A stretch of 64,000 bases of DNA from assembly GCF_900109945.1 (NCBI RefSeq), contig NZ_FOBX01000002.1:496001-560000 (forward strand), given 5' to 3'. This DNA is from Bradyrhizobium sp. OK095 (lineage in GTDB: Bacteria; Pseudomonadota; Alphaproteobacteria; Rhizobiales; Xanthobacteraceae). The notes below the pieces were generated by a model, which worked only from the letters and a program-made list of their open reading frames with translations, made no database searches and was not told the DNA's origin. Numbering within the stretch: position 1 is the first letter of the stretch; every line of letters begins with the position of its first letter. Shown in pieces: positions 9,578 to 20,600 of the stretch. The translations under genes were made by a program, and so were the position numbers.

Positions 9578-10207
9578 ATGCCTTTATCGCATTATCTTGC
9601 CGCGCTTTTCTCCGGCATCGGAATTGGTTTCACCGTCGCCGCTCCCATCGGGCCCATGGGCATGCTGTGCATTCAGCGCACATTGGCATCCGGCATGGCC
9701 ACAGGCCTTGCAACCGGCTTCGGTGCGGCGACTGTGCATCTCACCTACAGCGCCCTTGCGGTGTTGGGACTTGGCTCGCTCGCACAGCCATGGGTCGAGG
9801 CGAATGCGGCGGTCTTCGGAATTGTCTCGGCCTTTACACTGCTGTGGTTCGCAATCCGCACGCATCGGTGTTCCATCGTGCTCCAGGACGCCGGCGAGAT
9901 CGACAGAGTGCGGCTGGCGCGCGCCTATCTCAGCGCCATCGCGCTCGGGCTGACAAATCCGCTGACGGTCATCCTGTTTCTGGCCGCGCTGCATGCGTTT
10001 TCCACGCAGGCCGCAACAACACCGCTCGTCGCGGGCGTGTTTGTGGGCTCTGCAGTCTGGTGGATGATGCTCAGCACCATCGTCGCAACCGCGCGATCAC
10101 GGCTAACACCACGGGTGCTGTCGCTCAGCAGCCGGTTCGCGAGCCTGATGCTGCTCGGGCTCGGCACCACCATGCTGGTGCGGATCGCGCAGCGGGCGCT
10201 GGGTTAG
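9578..10207 (+). CDS. LysE-family exporter
   Basis: 209-aa inner membrane protein with about six membrane segments and the family signature near the N-terminus (FTVAAPIGPMGMLCIQRTL) followed by GLATGFGAATVHL. A repeat of the same half occurs around residues 125-150 (GLTNPLTVILFLAAL). LysE/RhtB proteins export amino acids or similar small molecules. Its last bases overlap the end of the convergent czcA-like gene by 4. No neighbouring regulator was seen. Confidence 0.88.
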   Translation: MPLSHYLAALFSGIGIGFTVAAPIGPMGMLCIQRTLASGMATGLATGFGAATVHLTYSALAVLGLGSLAQPWVEANAAVFGIVSAFTLLWFAIRTHRCSIVLQDAGEIDRVRLARAYLSAIALGLTNPLTVILFLAALHAFSTQAATTPLVAGVFVGSAVWWMMLSTIVATARSRLTPRVLSLSSRFASLMLLGLGTTMLVRIAQRALG

Positions 10208-13200
10208 CGCGCGCGGCGGGAGAAGAAGGAGATCAGGACCGGCAAGGTCACGAGGATCACGATCGGCGCCAGCATCATGCCGGTGACGACGACGACCGCG
10301 AGCGGCTTCTGCACCTGCGAGCCGATGCCCTCCGACAGCGCAGCGGGCAGCAGGCCGACGCCGGCGACGACGCAGGTCATCAGCACGGGCCGGAGCTGAA
10401 GCTCGCCCGTACGGATCACCGCGCTCATGCGGTCCATGCCTTCCTCGATCAGCTGGTTGAACTGCGACAGGATGATGATGCCGTCCATCACCGCGATGCC
10501 GAACAGCGCGATGAAGCCGATCGCCGCGGAGACGCTAAAGGCGGTGCCGGTGATCAACAACCCGAGCACGCCGCCGAAGATCGCCATCGGGATCACGCTC
10601 ATCGCGAGCAGCGTGTCGGTCATCGAGCCGAAATTGAACCAGAGCAGCACGCCGATCAGCGCCAGCGAGATCGGCACCACGATTGACAGCCGCCGGATCG
10701 CATCCTGGAGATTGCCGAACTCGCCGACCCATTCCATGTGCGCGCCGGGCGGCAATTGCACCTGATCGGCGATCTTCTGCTGGGCCTCGCGGATCGCGCT
10801 GCCGAGATCGCGCTCGCGCACCGAGAACTTGATCGGCAGGTAGCGTTCCTGCTGCTCGCGATAGATATAGGCCGCGCCCGAGACGAGGCTGATGCTGGCG
10901 ACTTCGCTCAACGGAATCTGCGTGACGATACCGTTGGGCCCGGGCGCGCCGATACGCAAATTCTGAATCACCTCCGCGCTCCGCCGGAATTCCGGCGCCA
11001 GCCGAACGATGATCGGGAAATGGCGATCGGAGCCGGGCTCGTAGATATCGCCGGCGGTGTCGCCGCCGATCGCGACCTTGATGGTGGCGTTGATGTCACC
11101 CGGCGCAAGGCCATAGCGCGCGGCCTTGGCCCGGTCGATGTCGATCTGGATGGTCGGCTGCCCGAGCGAAGTGAACACCGCAAGGTCGGTGACGCCCTGC
11201 ACGGTGGCCAGCACCTGCTTCATCTTGTTGGCGGTGTCGGTCAGGGCCTGGAGATCGCTGCCGAACAGCTTGATCGAATTCTCGCCCTTCACACCGGACA
11301 CGGCTTCGGAGACGTTGTCCTGGAGATATTGCGAGAAGTTGAATTCGACGCCAGGGAAACGGTCGTCGAGCTGCTTGAGCAGTTGCGCGGTCAGCTCTTC
11401 CTTGTCGTGGGTGCCGGGCCATTGGCTGGCGGGCTTCAGCGGTGCGAAGAACTCGGCGTTGAAGAAGCCAGCCGCATCGGTGCCGTCATCGGGACGGCCG
11501 TGCTGCGACACCACGGATTCGACCTCGGGCCGGGCGCGGATCACCTTGCGCATCTCGTTGACGTAGCTGTTGCCTTCCTGGAGCGAGATGGTCGGCGGCA
11601 GCGTGGCGCGGATCCAGAGATTGCCCTCTTCCAGCTTGGGCAGGAATTCGAGGCCGAGCAGCCGACTGAGTGCAACCGTCATCAGCACGAGACCGACGGC
11701 GCCCCCAAGCATGATGCCGCGATTGGCGACCGCCCAGTTCAGCAACGGCATGTAGAGCCGATGCAGGATCCGCATCACCCTGGTCTCGGTCTCATGGACA
11801 TGCGCAGGCAGGATGATCGCTGATAGCGCCGGGGTAACGGTGAATGTCGCAAGCAGGCCGCCGGCCAGCGCATAGGCATAGGTGCGCGCCATCGGTCCGA
11901 AGATATTGCCCTCGACACCTGATAGCGTGAACAGCGGCAGGAAGGCTGCGATGATGATGGCAGCGGCGAAGAAGATCGAACGCGACACGTCGGCCGCGGC
12001 GCTCAGGATGGCGTGGCTCTTCATGCCGAACAGCGTCTCGGGCGACATATGGTCGGCTTCCGAGACTGGCGTCGTCTGCGTCAGGCGCCGGAAGATCGCC
12101 TCCACCATGATGACGGTGGCATCGACGATCAGACCGAAATCGATCGCGCCGACCGACAGCAGGTTCGCCGATTCCCCGCGCAGCACCAGGATGATCACGG
12201 CGAAGAACAGCGCGAACGGAATGGTGGCGCCGACGATCAGCGCGCTGCGCAAGTCACCCAGGAATATCCACTGCAACAGCACGATCAGAAAAATGCCGAC
12301 CACCATGTTGTGCAGCACGGTGTGAGTGGTGAGCTCGATCAGGTCGCCGCGGTCATAGATGCGCTCGATGCGCACACCGGGCGGCAGGATGCTGGAGTCG
12401 TTGATGGTTTGAACGAGCTGATGGACGCGCTTGATGGTCGGCGAGCTCTGCTCGCCGCGGCGCATCAGCACGATGCCCTGCACGATGTCGTCGGAATCGT
12501 CGATGCCGGCAATGCCGAGGCGGGGCTTCTGCCCGACGGTGACGGTGGCGACGTCCTTGACCAGCACCGGATTGCCGTTGGTCTGGGCAATCATGGTGTT
12601 GGCGAGGTCGTCGATCGAGCGGATCAAGCCGACGCCGCGCACCACGGCCGATTGCTGGCCGATATTGACGGTGTTGCCGCCGACATTGACGTTGGAATTG
12701 CTGACGGCCTGGAGCACTTGCGGCAGCGTCAGGCCGTTGGCGACCAGCTTGTTGTTGTCGACCTGGAGCTCGTAGGTCCTGCTCTTGCCGCCCCAGCCGG
12801 TGACGTCGATGACGCCAGGTACGGCACGGAAACGACGCTGGAGGACCCAGTCCTGGATGGTCTTGAGGTCGAGCACGCTGTAGTTCGGCGGGCCGACCAG
12901 ACGGTAGCGGAAGATCTCACCGATCGGGCTGAGCGGCGATATCTGCGGCTGCACGTTGCCGGGCAGCGGCGCGAGTTGCGCCAGGCGGTTCAAGACCTGC
13001 TGCAGCGCCTCGTCATAGGTGTAGGCGAAGGAGAACTGGAGTTTGACGTCGGACAGGCCATAGAGCGAGATGGTGCGGATGGTCGTCAGGTTCTTCAGAC
13101 CCGCGACCTGGGTCTCGATCGGGATCGTGATGTAGCGCTCGATCTCTTCCGCCGACAGGCCCGGGCTCTGCGTCACGATGTCGACCATCGGCGGGGTCGG

Positions 13201-13320
13201 ATCCGGATAGGCCTCGATGTTGAGCTGGTTGAACGCAATCAGGCCGCCGATCATTACGGCGACGAACATCCCGACCATCAGGAAGCGCCGGTTGACGGCA
13301 AGGGCGACGAGGCGATCCAT
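10204..13320 (-). CDS. Heavy-metal RND efflux pump, CzcA/CusA family
   Basis: 1038-aa inner membrane pump of the heavy-metal-efflux RND class, full length. The N-terminus (MDRLVALAVNRRFLMVGMF) and INIEAYPDPTPPMVDI-type porter entry are typical. Transmembrane helix 4 carries DFGLIVDATVIMVEA, keeping the Asp, Asp and Glu expected for proton and metal movement, although the usual DGA is DAT. It uses proton flow to expel divalent or monovalent metal ions with the adaptor encoded directly upstream. No dedicated outer membrane channel gene is in this pair. Confidence 0.92.
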   Translation of the reverse strand: MDRLVALAVNRRFLMVGMFVAVMIGGLIAFNQLNIEAYPDPTPPMVDIVTQSPGLSAEEIERYITIPIETQVAGLKNLTTIRTISLYGLSDVKLQFSFAYTYDEALQQVLNRLAQLAPLPGNVQPQISPLSPIGEIFRYRLVGPPNYSVLDLKTIQDWVLQRRFRAVPGVIDVTGWGGKSRTYELQVDNNKLVANGLTLPQVLQAVSNSNVNVGGNTVNIGQQSAVVRGVGLIRSIDDLANTMIAQTNGNPVLVKDVATVTVGQKPRLGIAGIDDSDDIVQGIVLMRRGEQSSPTIKRVHQLVQTINDSSILPPGVRIERIYDRGDLIELTTHTVLHNMVVGIFLIVLLQWIFLGDLRSALIVGATIPFALFFAVIILVLRGESANLLSVGAIDFGLIVDATVIMVEAIFRRLTQTTPVSEADHMSPETLFGMKSHAILSAAADVSRSIFFAAAIIIAAFLPLFTLSGVEGNIFGPMARTYAYALAGGLLATFTVTPALSAIILPAHVHETETRVMRILHRLYMPLLNWAVANRGIMLGGAVGLVLMTVALSRLLGLEFLPKLEEGNLWIRATLPPTISLQEGNSYVNEMRKVIRARPEVESVVSQHGRPDDGTDAAGFFNAEFFAPLKPASQWPGTHDKEELTAQLLKQLDDRFPGVEFNFSQYLQDNVSEAVSGVKGENSIKLFGSDLQALTDTANKMKQVLATVQGVTDLAVFTSLGQPTIQIDIDRAKAARYGLAPGDINATIKVAIGGDTAGDIYEPGSDRHFPIIVRLAPEFRRSAEVIQNLRIGAPGPNGIVTQIPLSEVASISLVSGAAYIYREQQERYLPIKFSVRERDLGSAIREAQQKIADQVQLPPGAHMEWVGEFGNLQDAIRRLSIVVPISLALIGVLLWFNFGSMTDTLLAMSVIPMAIFGGVLGLLITGTAFSVSAAIGFIALFGIAVMDGIIILSQFNQLIEEGMDRMSAVIRTGELQLRPVLMTCVVAGVGLLPAALSEGIGSQVQKPLAVVVVTGMMLAPIVILVTLPVLISFFSRRAR

Positions 13321-13361
13321 TCAGGTCTTCAGTCCGGCTTTTCAGTTTCTTGGGTCGTCGA

Positions 13362-14606
13362 TCAGCTACCGGACGCCGCGCGGTCGATGAACAGGCTGCC
13401 CTTGACGACAATCTGCTCGCCGGGTTTCAGGTTGCTCGTGACTTCGACGAGGTTGCCGTTGATGAGGCCGATCTTGATCTCGCGCAGCTCGACCGACTTG
13501 TCCTCGCGCGCGACCCAGAGCCGGACCTTGTCGGCTTCATAGATCAAGGCCTGCTTCGGCACCGCCGGCGCGGCGCGGTCGCCGGCCGAATAGATCGTGA
13601 CGTTGGCGAACATTTCCGGCTTCAGCAGGCCGTCCTTGTTGTCGATGGTGGCGCGCACCAGCAGGCGACGGGTGCTCGGATCGATCGCGGCGGCAACGTA
13701 GTTGATCTTCGCGGTCAGCGGGCGGCCCGGCAGCGCCATCACGTTGACGCTGATGTCCTGCCCGATGCACACGGCGGCCGCGTCGCTCTCGCGCACGAAG
13801 GCGGTGAGCCAGACTGTCGAGAGATCACCGACCACGAAGACCGGATCGCTGGCGCCGGAATTGACGTATTGGCCGGGGCCGATCTTGCGCTGCACGACCG
13901 TCCCCGCGATCGGCGAGTAGATCGTGATCTCCCGATCGATGACGCCCTTGTCCTGGAAGACCTTGATGGTCTCGTCGGTGAAGCCGAGAATGCGCAGCTT
14001 GTTGCGCGCGGCCTCCAGCGCCGTCCCCGACGAGCGCATGTCGTTCTGCGCCTGGACCTGGGTCGCCTCCGCCTGCTGATAGTCCTTCAGCGGAATGGCG
14101 TGGCCTTCATAGAGGTCCTTGGCGCGCTTGAACTGGATGTCGGCAAGGTCGATCGCCGACTTCGCCTTGTTCTGCGAGGTCATTGCCGCGATGAAATCGT
14201 TCTGGGCCTGCACGGTGTCCGCGGCCTCGATCGTGAACAGCGGTTGACCTTGCTTGAGCATCTCGCCCGGCTTGGCGAGCAGCTTGGTGACCCGGCCCGC
14301 ATAGGGCGAGAACACCGGCGTCGAACGGTCTTCGTCGACCGCGACCTTGCCCTCGGTGACATATTCGGCCCGGAAGGTCTTGGCCTTGACCGGCTCGATC
14401 GTCAGCGTCGCCCATTCGGACGGCGTCGGCGTGAAATTCTGCGCATTCCTGCGCGACTGGCTGGAGATCTCGGAGTGGCTCTTGTCCTTGGTCCCCGCAT
14501 AGAGGAAGCCATAGGCGCCGGCGCCGGCGAGTGCCAGTAAAACTACGGATGTGATCACCCGTTGTTTTGTAAGCACCTGCAATCGCTTGGTATTTTCAAC
14601 TACCAT
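13362..14606 (-). CDS. Periplasmic adaptor of heavy-metal RND pump, CzcB/CusB family
   Basis: 414-aa membrane fusion protein. One N-terminal membrane anchor (ITSVVLLALAGAGAYGFLYAG), then a barrel/lipoyl hairpin domain (VFSPYAGRVTKLLAKPGEML) and a second half motif (IYSPIAGTVVQRKIGPGQYV). It links the CzcA-type pump to an outer membrane channel. It precedes the pump gene by 41 bases in the same direction, so the two form an operon. No CzcC is present locally; the TolC-like gene at 6.3 kb could serve but is on the other strand. Confidence 0.9.
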   Translation of the reverse strand: MVVENTKRLQVLTKQRVITSVVLLALAGAGAYGFLYAGTKDKSHSEISSQSRRNAQNFTPTPSEWATLTIEPVKAKTFRAEYVTEGKVAVDEDRSTPVFSPYAGRVTKLLAKPGEMLKQGQPLFTIEAADTVQAQNDFIAAMTSQNKAKSAIDLADIQFKRAKDLYEGHAIPLKDYQQAEATQVQAQNDMRSSGTALEAARNKLRILGFTDETIKVFQDKGVIDREITIYSPIAGTVVQRKIGPGQYVNSGASDPVFVVGDLSTVWLTAFVRESDAAAVCIGQDISVNVMALPGRPLTAKINYVAAAIDPSTRRLLVRATIDNKDGLLKPEMFANVTIYSAGDRAAPAVPKQALIYEADKVRLWVAREDKSVELREIKIGLINGNLVEVTSNLKPGEQIVVKGSLFIDRAASGS

Positions 14607-14751
14607 GGGGCCTGGTCATATCTGCGACGATCTCGGCAAACGACTGCCTCATCGGTCGCGCTAATAGTGCTGAATTGGGATTTCAAACAACCTAAAAAAC
14701 GCCGGGCGTCTTTCGATCTGAGTTAAAATTCTGCAACGCGTCAGCTTCACG

Positions 14752-16152
14752 TCAGCTTTGCTGCGGCCATTGCGGCGGATGACTGCCGAGCGGCATCGCC
14801 GGACGGATCCATCGCGCCGGCGTCTTCGACAGCAGCGCCGAATGATGCACCGCCTTCAACGTGCCGAAGCCAGATGGCACGCTCTCGATGAACGCAGAAT
14901 GTACGGCTTCGCCCGTAAGATCCGGGGTATTCAGCCCGCCGTCGAGCCGGCCGAGATTCCACAGCCAGCGCCCGGTCTGGGCCAGCGACACGCGCACGTG
15001 CCAGCTGCCGCCTTCGCTGGCCTGGCGGAGCTTGGCCATCATCGCGCCGAACGCCATCAGATAGCCGGTGGCGTGATCGAGCATCTGCGCCGGCAATTCC
15101 TTGGGACCGTCGATGCCGGCGGCCTGCCCCTCCGCATGGTTGAAGCCGGTCGTGGTCTGCACCAGCGAATCGAAACCGCGCCTCTCGGCCCACGGGCCGG
15201 CATGGCCATAGGCCGACAACGTGACATAGACGATGCCGGGATTGATCTTCGCGGCCTCCTCGGGCGAAAAACCGAGGGCGGCAAGCGCACGCGGGCGATA
15301 GCCTTGCGAGAAGACGTCGGCTTCTTTCAGGAGCTCACGCATTTGCGCCCTGCCCGCCTCGCTCTTCAGCGCGATGAACGTCGTGAGCTTGCCGCGGCCG
15401 GTGTCGATGGTGAGCCAGGGAATCGCTGGCAGCTCCGGCCCTGAGATCAGCAAAACATCCGCGCCATGCGCCGCGAGCGTGCGGCCCGCAACGGGCCCTG
15501 CGATGACGCGGGAGAGGTCGAGCACGCGGAGGCCCGCGAGCGGACGATCGCCTTCAGGCCACGGCTTTGGTGGGGCATCACCGATCTTCTCGATCGAGAT
15601 CAGCGGCAGTTCGGCAAGCGCGCGCGCCTGAGGCAGCGCCGACCATTCGTCGTAGCTCCGCATCAGGGCAACGACACCGCCGGCGGCATAAGCCGCAGTC
15701 TCAAAATCCTCGCCCTTCCATTGCATCAACGCGGCCTGCACTTTCTCGCGCTCGGGCTCGCAAGCCAGCACCTTGCAGACGGCGTCACGATGATGCAGGA
15801 AATTGGTGTGGCAGCGGACGAAGCGGTTGTCGCCGGTCCTGTAGACGCCGGCGATGGCGTCCCAGGCGGGAGGCGGCGGCTTGTCGTCGAGGCGCAAATA
15901 ACGCTCGGAGCGGCATTCGGCGACGGCATGGCGCATGTCGACGGTGACGTCCTGCGCCTCACCGCTGCGCAGCCGCCAGATCTCGGCGGCGGCGAGGCCA
16001 GCCGCGGCAATCGCCGTCTGTCCAGCGACGGCGACGCGAAACGAGGACGGGATCTGGGGCTCCTCCCCGGTCAGCCGCACGCGGTCGAGCGCAGCCTTAT
16101 CGCCGCCGGCGGAGGTCCAGATATCCCTGAGAATGTTGGCGGGGCTTTGCAT
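14752..16152 (-). CDS. CaiB/BaiF family CoA-transferase
   Basis: About 466-aa class III CoA-transferase. Visible family segments are PLAGLRVLDLSRVIAGPVAGRTLAAHGADVL mid-protein, DVFSQGYRPRALAALGF and YVTLSAYGHAGPW. The N-terminal 190 residues are a second related module. ATG 16152 is preferred over longer starts because AGGGAG lies 9 bases before it; the longer frame overlaps the divergent small gene. Catalytic Asp position could not be fixed by eye, and the acyl substrate is unknown. Confidence 0.85.
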   Translation of the reverse strand: MQSPANILRDIWTSAGGDKAALDRVRLTGEEPQIPSSFRVAVAGQTAIAAAGLAAAEIWRLRSGEAQDVTVDMRHAVAECRSERYLRLDDKPPPPAWDAIAGVYRTGDNRFVRCHTNFLHHRDAVCKVLACEPEREKVQAALMQWKGEDFETAAYAAGGVVALMRSYDEWSALPQARALAELPLISIEKIGDAPPKPWPEGDRPLAGLRVLDLSRVIAGPVAGRTLAAHGADVLLISGPELPAIPWLTIDTGRGKLTTFIALKSEAGRAQMRELLKEADVFSQGYRPRALAALGFSPEEAAKINPGIVYVTLSAYGHAGPWAERRGFDSLVQTTTGFNHAEGQAAGIDGPKELPAQMLDHATGYLMAFGAMMAKLRQASEGGSWHVRVSLAQTGRWLWNLGRLDGGLNTPDLTGEAVHSAFIESVPSGFGTLKAVHHSALLSKTPARWIRPAMPLGSHPPQWPQQS

Positions 16153-16207
16153 GTCCGCTTCTCTCCCTTTAGTTTGCAGCCATCGCATTAGCACATAAAG
16201 GAATGCA

Positions 16208-16495
16208 ATGGCCGCCATCGATCCCCTCACCGCAGGAGCCGTGTTCATCGCAACGGCGGCCACCGACGCAGTCTATGTGATGTTCACCTCCGCCGTGATC
16301 GCGCGAAAACGCGTGCCGGCCGCGAACTGGAGCGCGGTCTGGTACATGCTCTCCTCCTACGCGGTGATCAGCTACACCGAGAACGCGTTCTATGTCGCGT
16401 TCGCGGCGATCGGCTCCTGGGCCGGCGCCTACGCCTCGCTGACTTTCCTGCACCGCCCGCCCGGTGGCCCGCCTGTGGGCGCTGCGCCGGAGTGA
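16208..16495 (+). CDS. Small membrane protein, unknown function
   Basis: 95-aa protein with about three hydrophobic segments (AGAVFIATAATDAVYVMF, WYMLSSYAVISYTENAF and AFAAIGSWAGAYASLTFL) and a short proline-rich tail. AAAGGAA lies just upstream of ATG 16208. Its start is 55 bases from the start of the divergent CoA-transferase. No family recognised beyond small conserved membrane protein. Confidence 0.7.
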   Translation: MAAIDPLTAGAVFIATAATDAVYVMFTSAVIARKRVPAANWSAVWYMLSSYAVISYTENAFYVAFAAIGSWAGAYASLTFLHRPPGGPPVGAAPE

Positions 16496-16519
16496 GGCGG
16501 CCCCGCCTTTTCTCCACGT

Positions 16520-16607
16520 CGTCATTGCGAGGAGCTCTTGCGACGACGCAATCCCGACTATCTCCGCGGATGCATCTCTGGATTGCTTCGCTGCGCTCGC
16601 AATGACG
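16520..16607. repeat. Palindromic intergenic repeat, family 1
   Basis: Long inverted repeat with 12-base perfect outer arms CGTCATTGCGAG (16520-16531) and CTCGCAATGACG (16596-16607); inner parts (GCAATC ... GATTGC) also pair. This is the form of mobile palindromic repeats scattered between genes in Bradyrhizobium and Rhodopseudomonas. It lies between the small membrane protein and the SDR gene. Confidence 0.8.
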
Positions 16608-16676
16608 AATTGGAGAGTTCAGCATATTTCCCGAAGCAGCTACACTCCCTGCACCAACAAAAAGGAAAACCAAACA

Positions 16677-17447
16677 ATGGATCTCGGTCTCAAAGGCAAG
16701 AACGCCATCGTGCTCGGCGGCACGCGCGGCATCGGGCGGGCGATTGCGGCGACGCTGGCCGGTGAAGGCGCCAATGTTGCGGTGTGCGCGCGCAATGCGG
16801 ATCAGGTTGCGGCCACGGTGGCCGAGCTGAAGGCGAACGGCATCAGCGCGACCGGCGGTCCGGTTGACGTCACCGACGGCGCGGCGCTGAGAGCGTGGGT
16901 CGAGGGCGCCGCAAAAGAGCTCGGCGGCATCGACATGCTGTTCTCCAATGCCGGCGCGATGGCGCAGGGCGGCGATCCCGCGTCCTGGGAGCAGAATTTC
17001 CGGCTCGACGTGCTCGGCGCCGTGCATGCGTTCGACGCGGCACGGCCGTTCCTCGAGGCCAGCGGCGAGACAAGCGGCGACGCCGCCTTCGTCATCATCT
17101 CCTCGATCGCCGCGGCTCAGGCCGATTTCGCGAGCTCCTACGGCCCGATCAAGGCGGCGCTGATCCACATGGCCAAGGGCCTGGCACGGCAATACGCAAA
17201 GAAGAAGATCCGCGTGAATGTCGTGTCGCCCGGCACGGTCTATTTCAAGGGCGGCGTCTGGAACATGATCGAACAGAACATGCCCGAGCGTTACAACGAC
17301 GCGATGAAGCGCAACCCGACGGGCCGGATGGCAACGCCACAGGAGATCGCGAGCGCGGCGGTGTTTTTGGCGAGCCCGGTGTCGGGGTTCACCACGGGAT
17401 CGAATCTCGTGGTTGACGGCGCGATCTCGAACCGGGTGAATTTTTAG
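16677..17447 (+). CDS. Short-chain dehydrogenase/reductase (SDR)
   Basis: 256-aa NAD(P)-dependent oxidoreductase of classical SDR type. Cofactor loop GGTRGIGRAIA at about residues 14-24, NAG at about 90, the catalytic serine in IISSIAAAQ and the YxxxK pair as YGPIK, plus the C-terminal GSNLVVDGAI segment. AAAGGAAAA lies 7 bases before ATG 16677. Substrate not inferable; neighbours do not fix a pathway. Confidence 0.9.
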   Translation: MDLGLKGKNAIVLGGTRGIGRAIAATLAGEGANVAVCARNADQVAATVAELKANGISATGGPVDVTDGAALRAWVEGAAKELGGIDMLFSNAGAMAQGGDPASWEQNFRLDVLGAVHAFDAARPFLEASGETSGDAAFVIISSIAAAQADFASSYGPIKAALIHMAKGLARQYAKKKIRVNVVSPGTVYFKGGVWNMIEQNMPERYNDAMKRNPTGRMATPQEIASAAVFLASPVSGFTTGSNLVVDGAISNRVNF

Positions 17448-17471
17448 CAGGCACGCGCGTCCCTGCCAGTT

Positions 17472-17605
17472 CCGTCATCCTGAGGTGCGAGCCATGCGGC
17501 GCAACGCGACGCATGGGAAGCCTCGAAGGATGCTCGGCCCTACTGCTACAGCCGGGCCGTCGCCCTTCGAGGGCCGCTGAAGGAGCGGCCACCTCAGGGT
17601 GACGG
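17472..17605. repeat. Palindromic intergenic repeat, family 2
   Basis: Outer arms CCGTCATCCTGAGGTG (17472-17487) and CACCTCAGGGTGACGG (17590-17605) pair over 16 bases with one mismatch; an inner GAAGGATGCTCGG ... CCCTTCGAGGGCC region folds further. Different in sequence from the repeat at 16520. It separates the convergent SDR and dnaE2 genes. Confidence 0.8.
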
Positions 17606-17631
17606 TGAAAGAGTTGTCGGCGGGGATCGCC

Positions 17632-20600
17632 TCAATGAAAATCCCGCGACGGCGGCAGGATGCGGACGTTGCGGGGGTGACGGATTTTTTGCGCGGGCAT
17701 ATCCGCGAGGGCGCGGGGGTCTTCGTTGAGGGGCTCGATCACCGTGGCGCCTGCCGGCACCGGGTGCTTGCGGCTCAGCGCATCGTTGGCGAGGCCGACC
17801 AGATCGTGCGAGCGATCGATCATGCGCTGGGCGATGAGATGCGTCACCTTTTCGGGGCTGCTCTGGATATAGCCCTGAACCTCGATGAGGCGCGCGCCCA
17901 TCACCTCTTTCCGGTATTGCTCCATGATTTTTGGCCACACCACGACATTGGCGATGCCGGTTTCGTCCTCCAGCGTCATGAACACGACCCCGCTGGCGCT
18001 GCCCGGCCGCTGCCGCACCAGCACCACGCCGGCACAGCGAACGCGGCGTCGCTCGTTGTCGTGGCTGATCTCCTTGCAGGCGACGACACGCTCGCGCGAA
18101 AACATCTCGCGCAAGAATTCCATCGGATGGCCCTTCAGCGATAGCCGGATAGTCTGGTAATCCGCGACCACCTGCTCGGCGCGCGGCATCACCGGCAGCG
18201 GCTTTGCGTGCTCGTCCGGCTGCTCGCGCGCCGTCGCCGCTTCGAACAGCGGCAATGCGACGTCGTCGGGCAGCCGCCGCACCTGCCACAGCGCCTCGCG
18301 GCGATCGAGCCCGAGCGAGCGGAACGCGTCGGCGTCGGCGAGCAGAATCAGCGCGCGCTTGGGCAGGCCGGTGTCGCGGGCAAAATCTTCGAGCGAGGTG
18401 AAGGAACGGCGATTGCGCGCGTCGATGATAAGATCGGCCCAGTCTTTCTGACTGACATATTCCTTGCCTTGTCGCTTCACCTGCTCCTTCTTGAGGAACT
18501 CCTCATCGGGATCAAGCCAGTGAAAACCGTCGATCTGACGGAAGCCAAGACGGACGGCGCAATATCTTCCATCGGCATTCTCCAGCGTGTTCTGCGCAAA
18601 ACTGTAGGACACGTCGATCTCGCGCACCTCGACGCCGTTCTTGCGGGCATCGCTGACGATTTGCGCCGGCGCGTAAAAACCCATCGGCTGCGAGTTCAGC
18701 AGACCGCAACAGAAGGCGTCGGGGTGATAGTGCTTCAACCATGAAGAGATGTAGACGAGCTGCGCGAAGCTCGCGGCGTGGCTCTCCGGGAAGCCGTAAG
18801 AGCCAAAGCCCTTGATCTGCTCAAAACAGTTTTTGGCGAATTCCGGCGCATAGCCACGCGTGATCATGTTGCCGATCATCTTGTCTTCGAACTTGCCGAT
18901 GGTGCCGACATTGCGGAACGTCGCCATCGAGCGCCGCAGGCCGTTGGCCTCCTCGGACGTGAACTTGGCCGCCTCAATCGCGATGCGCATCGCCTGCTCC
19001 TGGAACAGCGGGACACCGAGCGTCTTGTGCAGCACTTTATAGAGCTCGTCCGGCTCTCCATGATCTGGCGACGGCGCCGGATAGTTTACTTTCTCGATCC
19101 CGTTCCGTCGCCGCAAATAGGGATGCACCATGTCGCCCTGGATCGGCCCCGGCCGCACGATCGCAACCTCGATGACGAGATCATAAAAAGTCCGCGGCTT
19201 CAGGCGCGGCAGCATGTTCATTTGCGCGCGGCTCTCGACCTGGAATACGCCGAGGGACTCTCCATCACACAGCATGTCGTAAACCTTGGGATCGTCCTGT
19301 GGGACGCTAGCCAGAACCCAGCGCTCGCCCTTGTGTGCATCGATCAGATCGAAACATTTCCTGATGCAGGTCAGCATGCCCAGCGCGAGCACGTCGACCT
19401 TCATCATGTTGAGCGCATCGACATCGTCCTTGTCCCATTCGATGAAGGTGCGGTCGTCCATCGCGGCGTTGCCGATCGGCACATAGGTATCGAGCCGGTC
19501 CTGCGTCAGCACGTAGCCGCCGACATGCTGGGAGAGATGACGCGGAAATTCGATCAGCTCGGTCGCAAGCTCGACCGCAAGGTTGATCATGGGATTTTGC
19601 GGATCGAGCCCGGCCTGCCTGACCTGCATGTCGTTGAGGCCCTTGCCCCAGCTGCCCCAGACGGTGTCGGCGAGCGCGGCGGTGACGTCCTCGGTCAGTC
19701 CCAGCGCCTTGCCGACGTCGCGGATGGCGCTGCGCGGGCGGTAATGGATGATCGTGGCGATGATCGCGGCGCGGTGCCGGCCATAGCGGCGATAGACATA
19801 TTGCATCACCTCCTCGCGCCGCGAGTGCTCGAAATCGACGTCGATGTCCGGCGGCTCCAGCCGCTCCTTGGAGATGAAGCGCTCGAACAACAGATCGACC
19901 TTGGTCGGGTCGACCGAGGTGATGCCGAGTACGTAGCACACGGCTGAATTCGCCGCCGAACCGCGGCCCTGGCACAGAATGTTCTGGCTGCGCGCGTAAT
20001 GCACGATGTCGTGCACGGTGAGGAAGTAATGCGCGTATTTCAGCTCGGCGATCAGCGCGAGTTCTTTTTTCAGGGTGGCGCGCAGCTTGTCGTCGATGTC
20101 GCCGCCGAAATATTTTTGTACGCCCGCCCGGGTCAGATCCTCCAGATGCCCTTGCGCGGTCTTGCCCGGCGGCACCGGCTCGTCTGGATATTGATAACTG
20201 AGCTGACTGAGCGAAAACTCGATCTTGTCCGCAAAGCGCATGGTCTCCGCGATCGCCTCGGGGAAATCGCGGAACAGCCGCGACATTTCTTGCGGGGTCT
20301 TCAGAAAACGCTCGGCATTGGCCTCAAGCTTCCGTCCGACCGCCTCGATCGTGGTCTTTTCCCGGATGCAGGTGAGCACGTCCTGAAGCGGACGGCGACC
20401 GGGATCGTGATAGAGCACCTCATTGGTCGCAAGCAGTGGCACGTTTGCTTTGGCGGCGAGATCGTCGAGCCCTGCCAGGCGGCGCCGATCATCGCCGCGA
20501 TAGATCAGGCTCGCCGCCAGCCACACGCCCTCGGCGCGGCTCGCTCTCAGCTTTGCAAGAACATCCAGCGCCTGCGCGGGCTCGAAGCGATGCGGCAGCG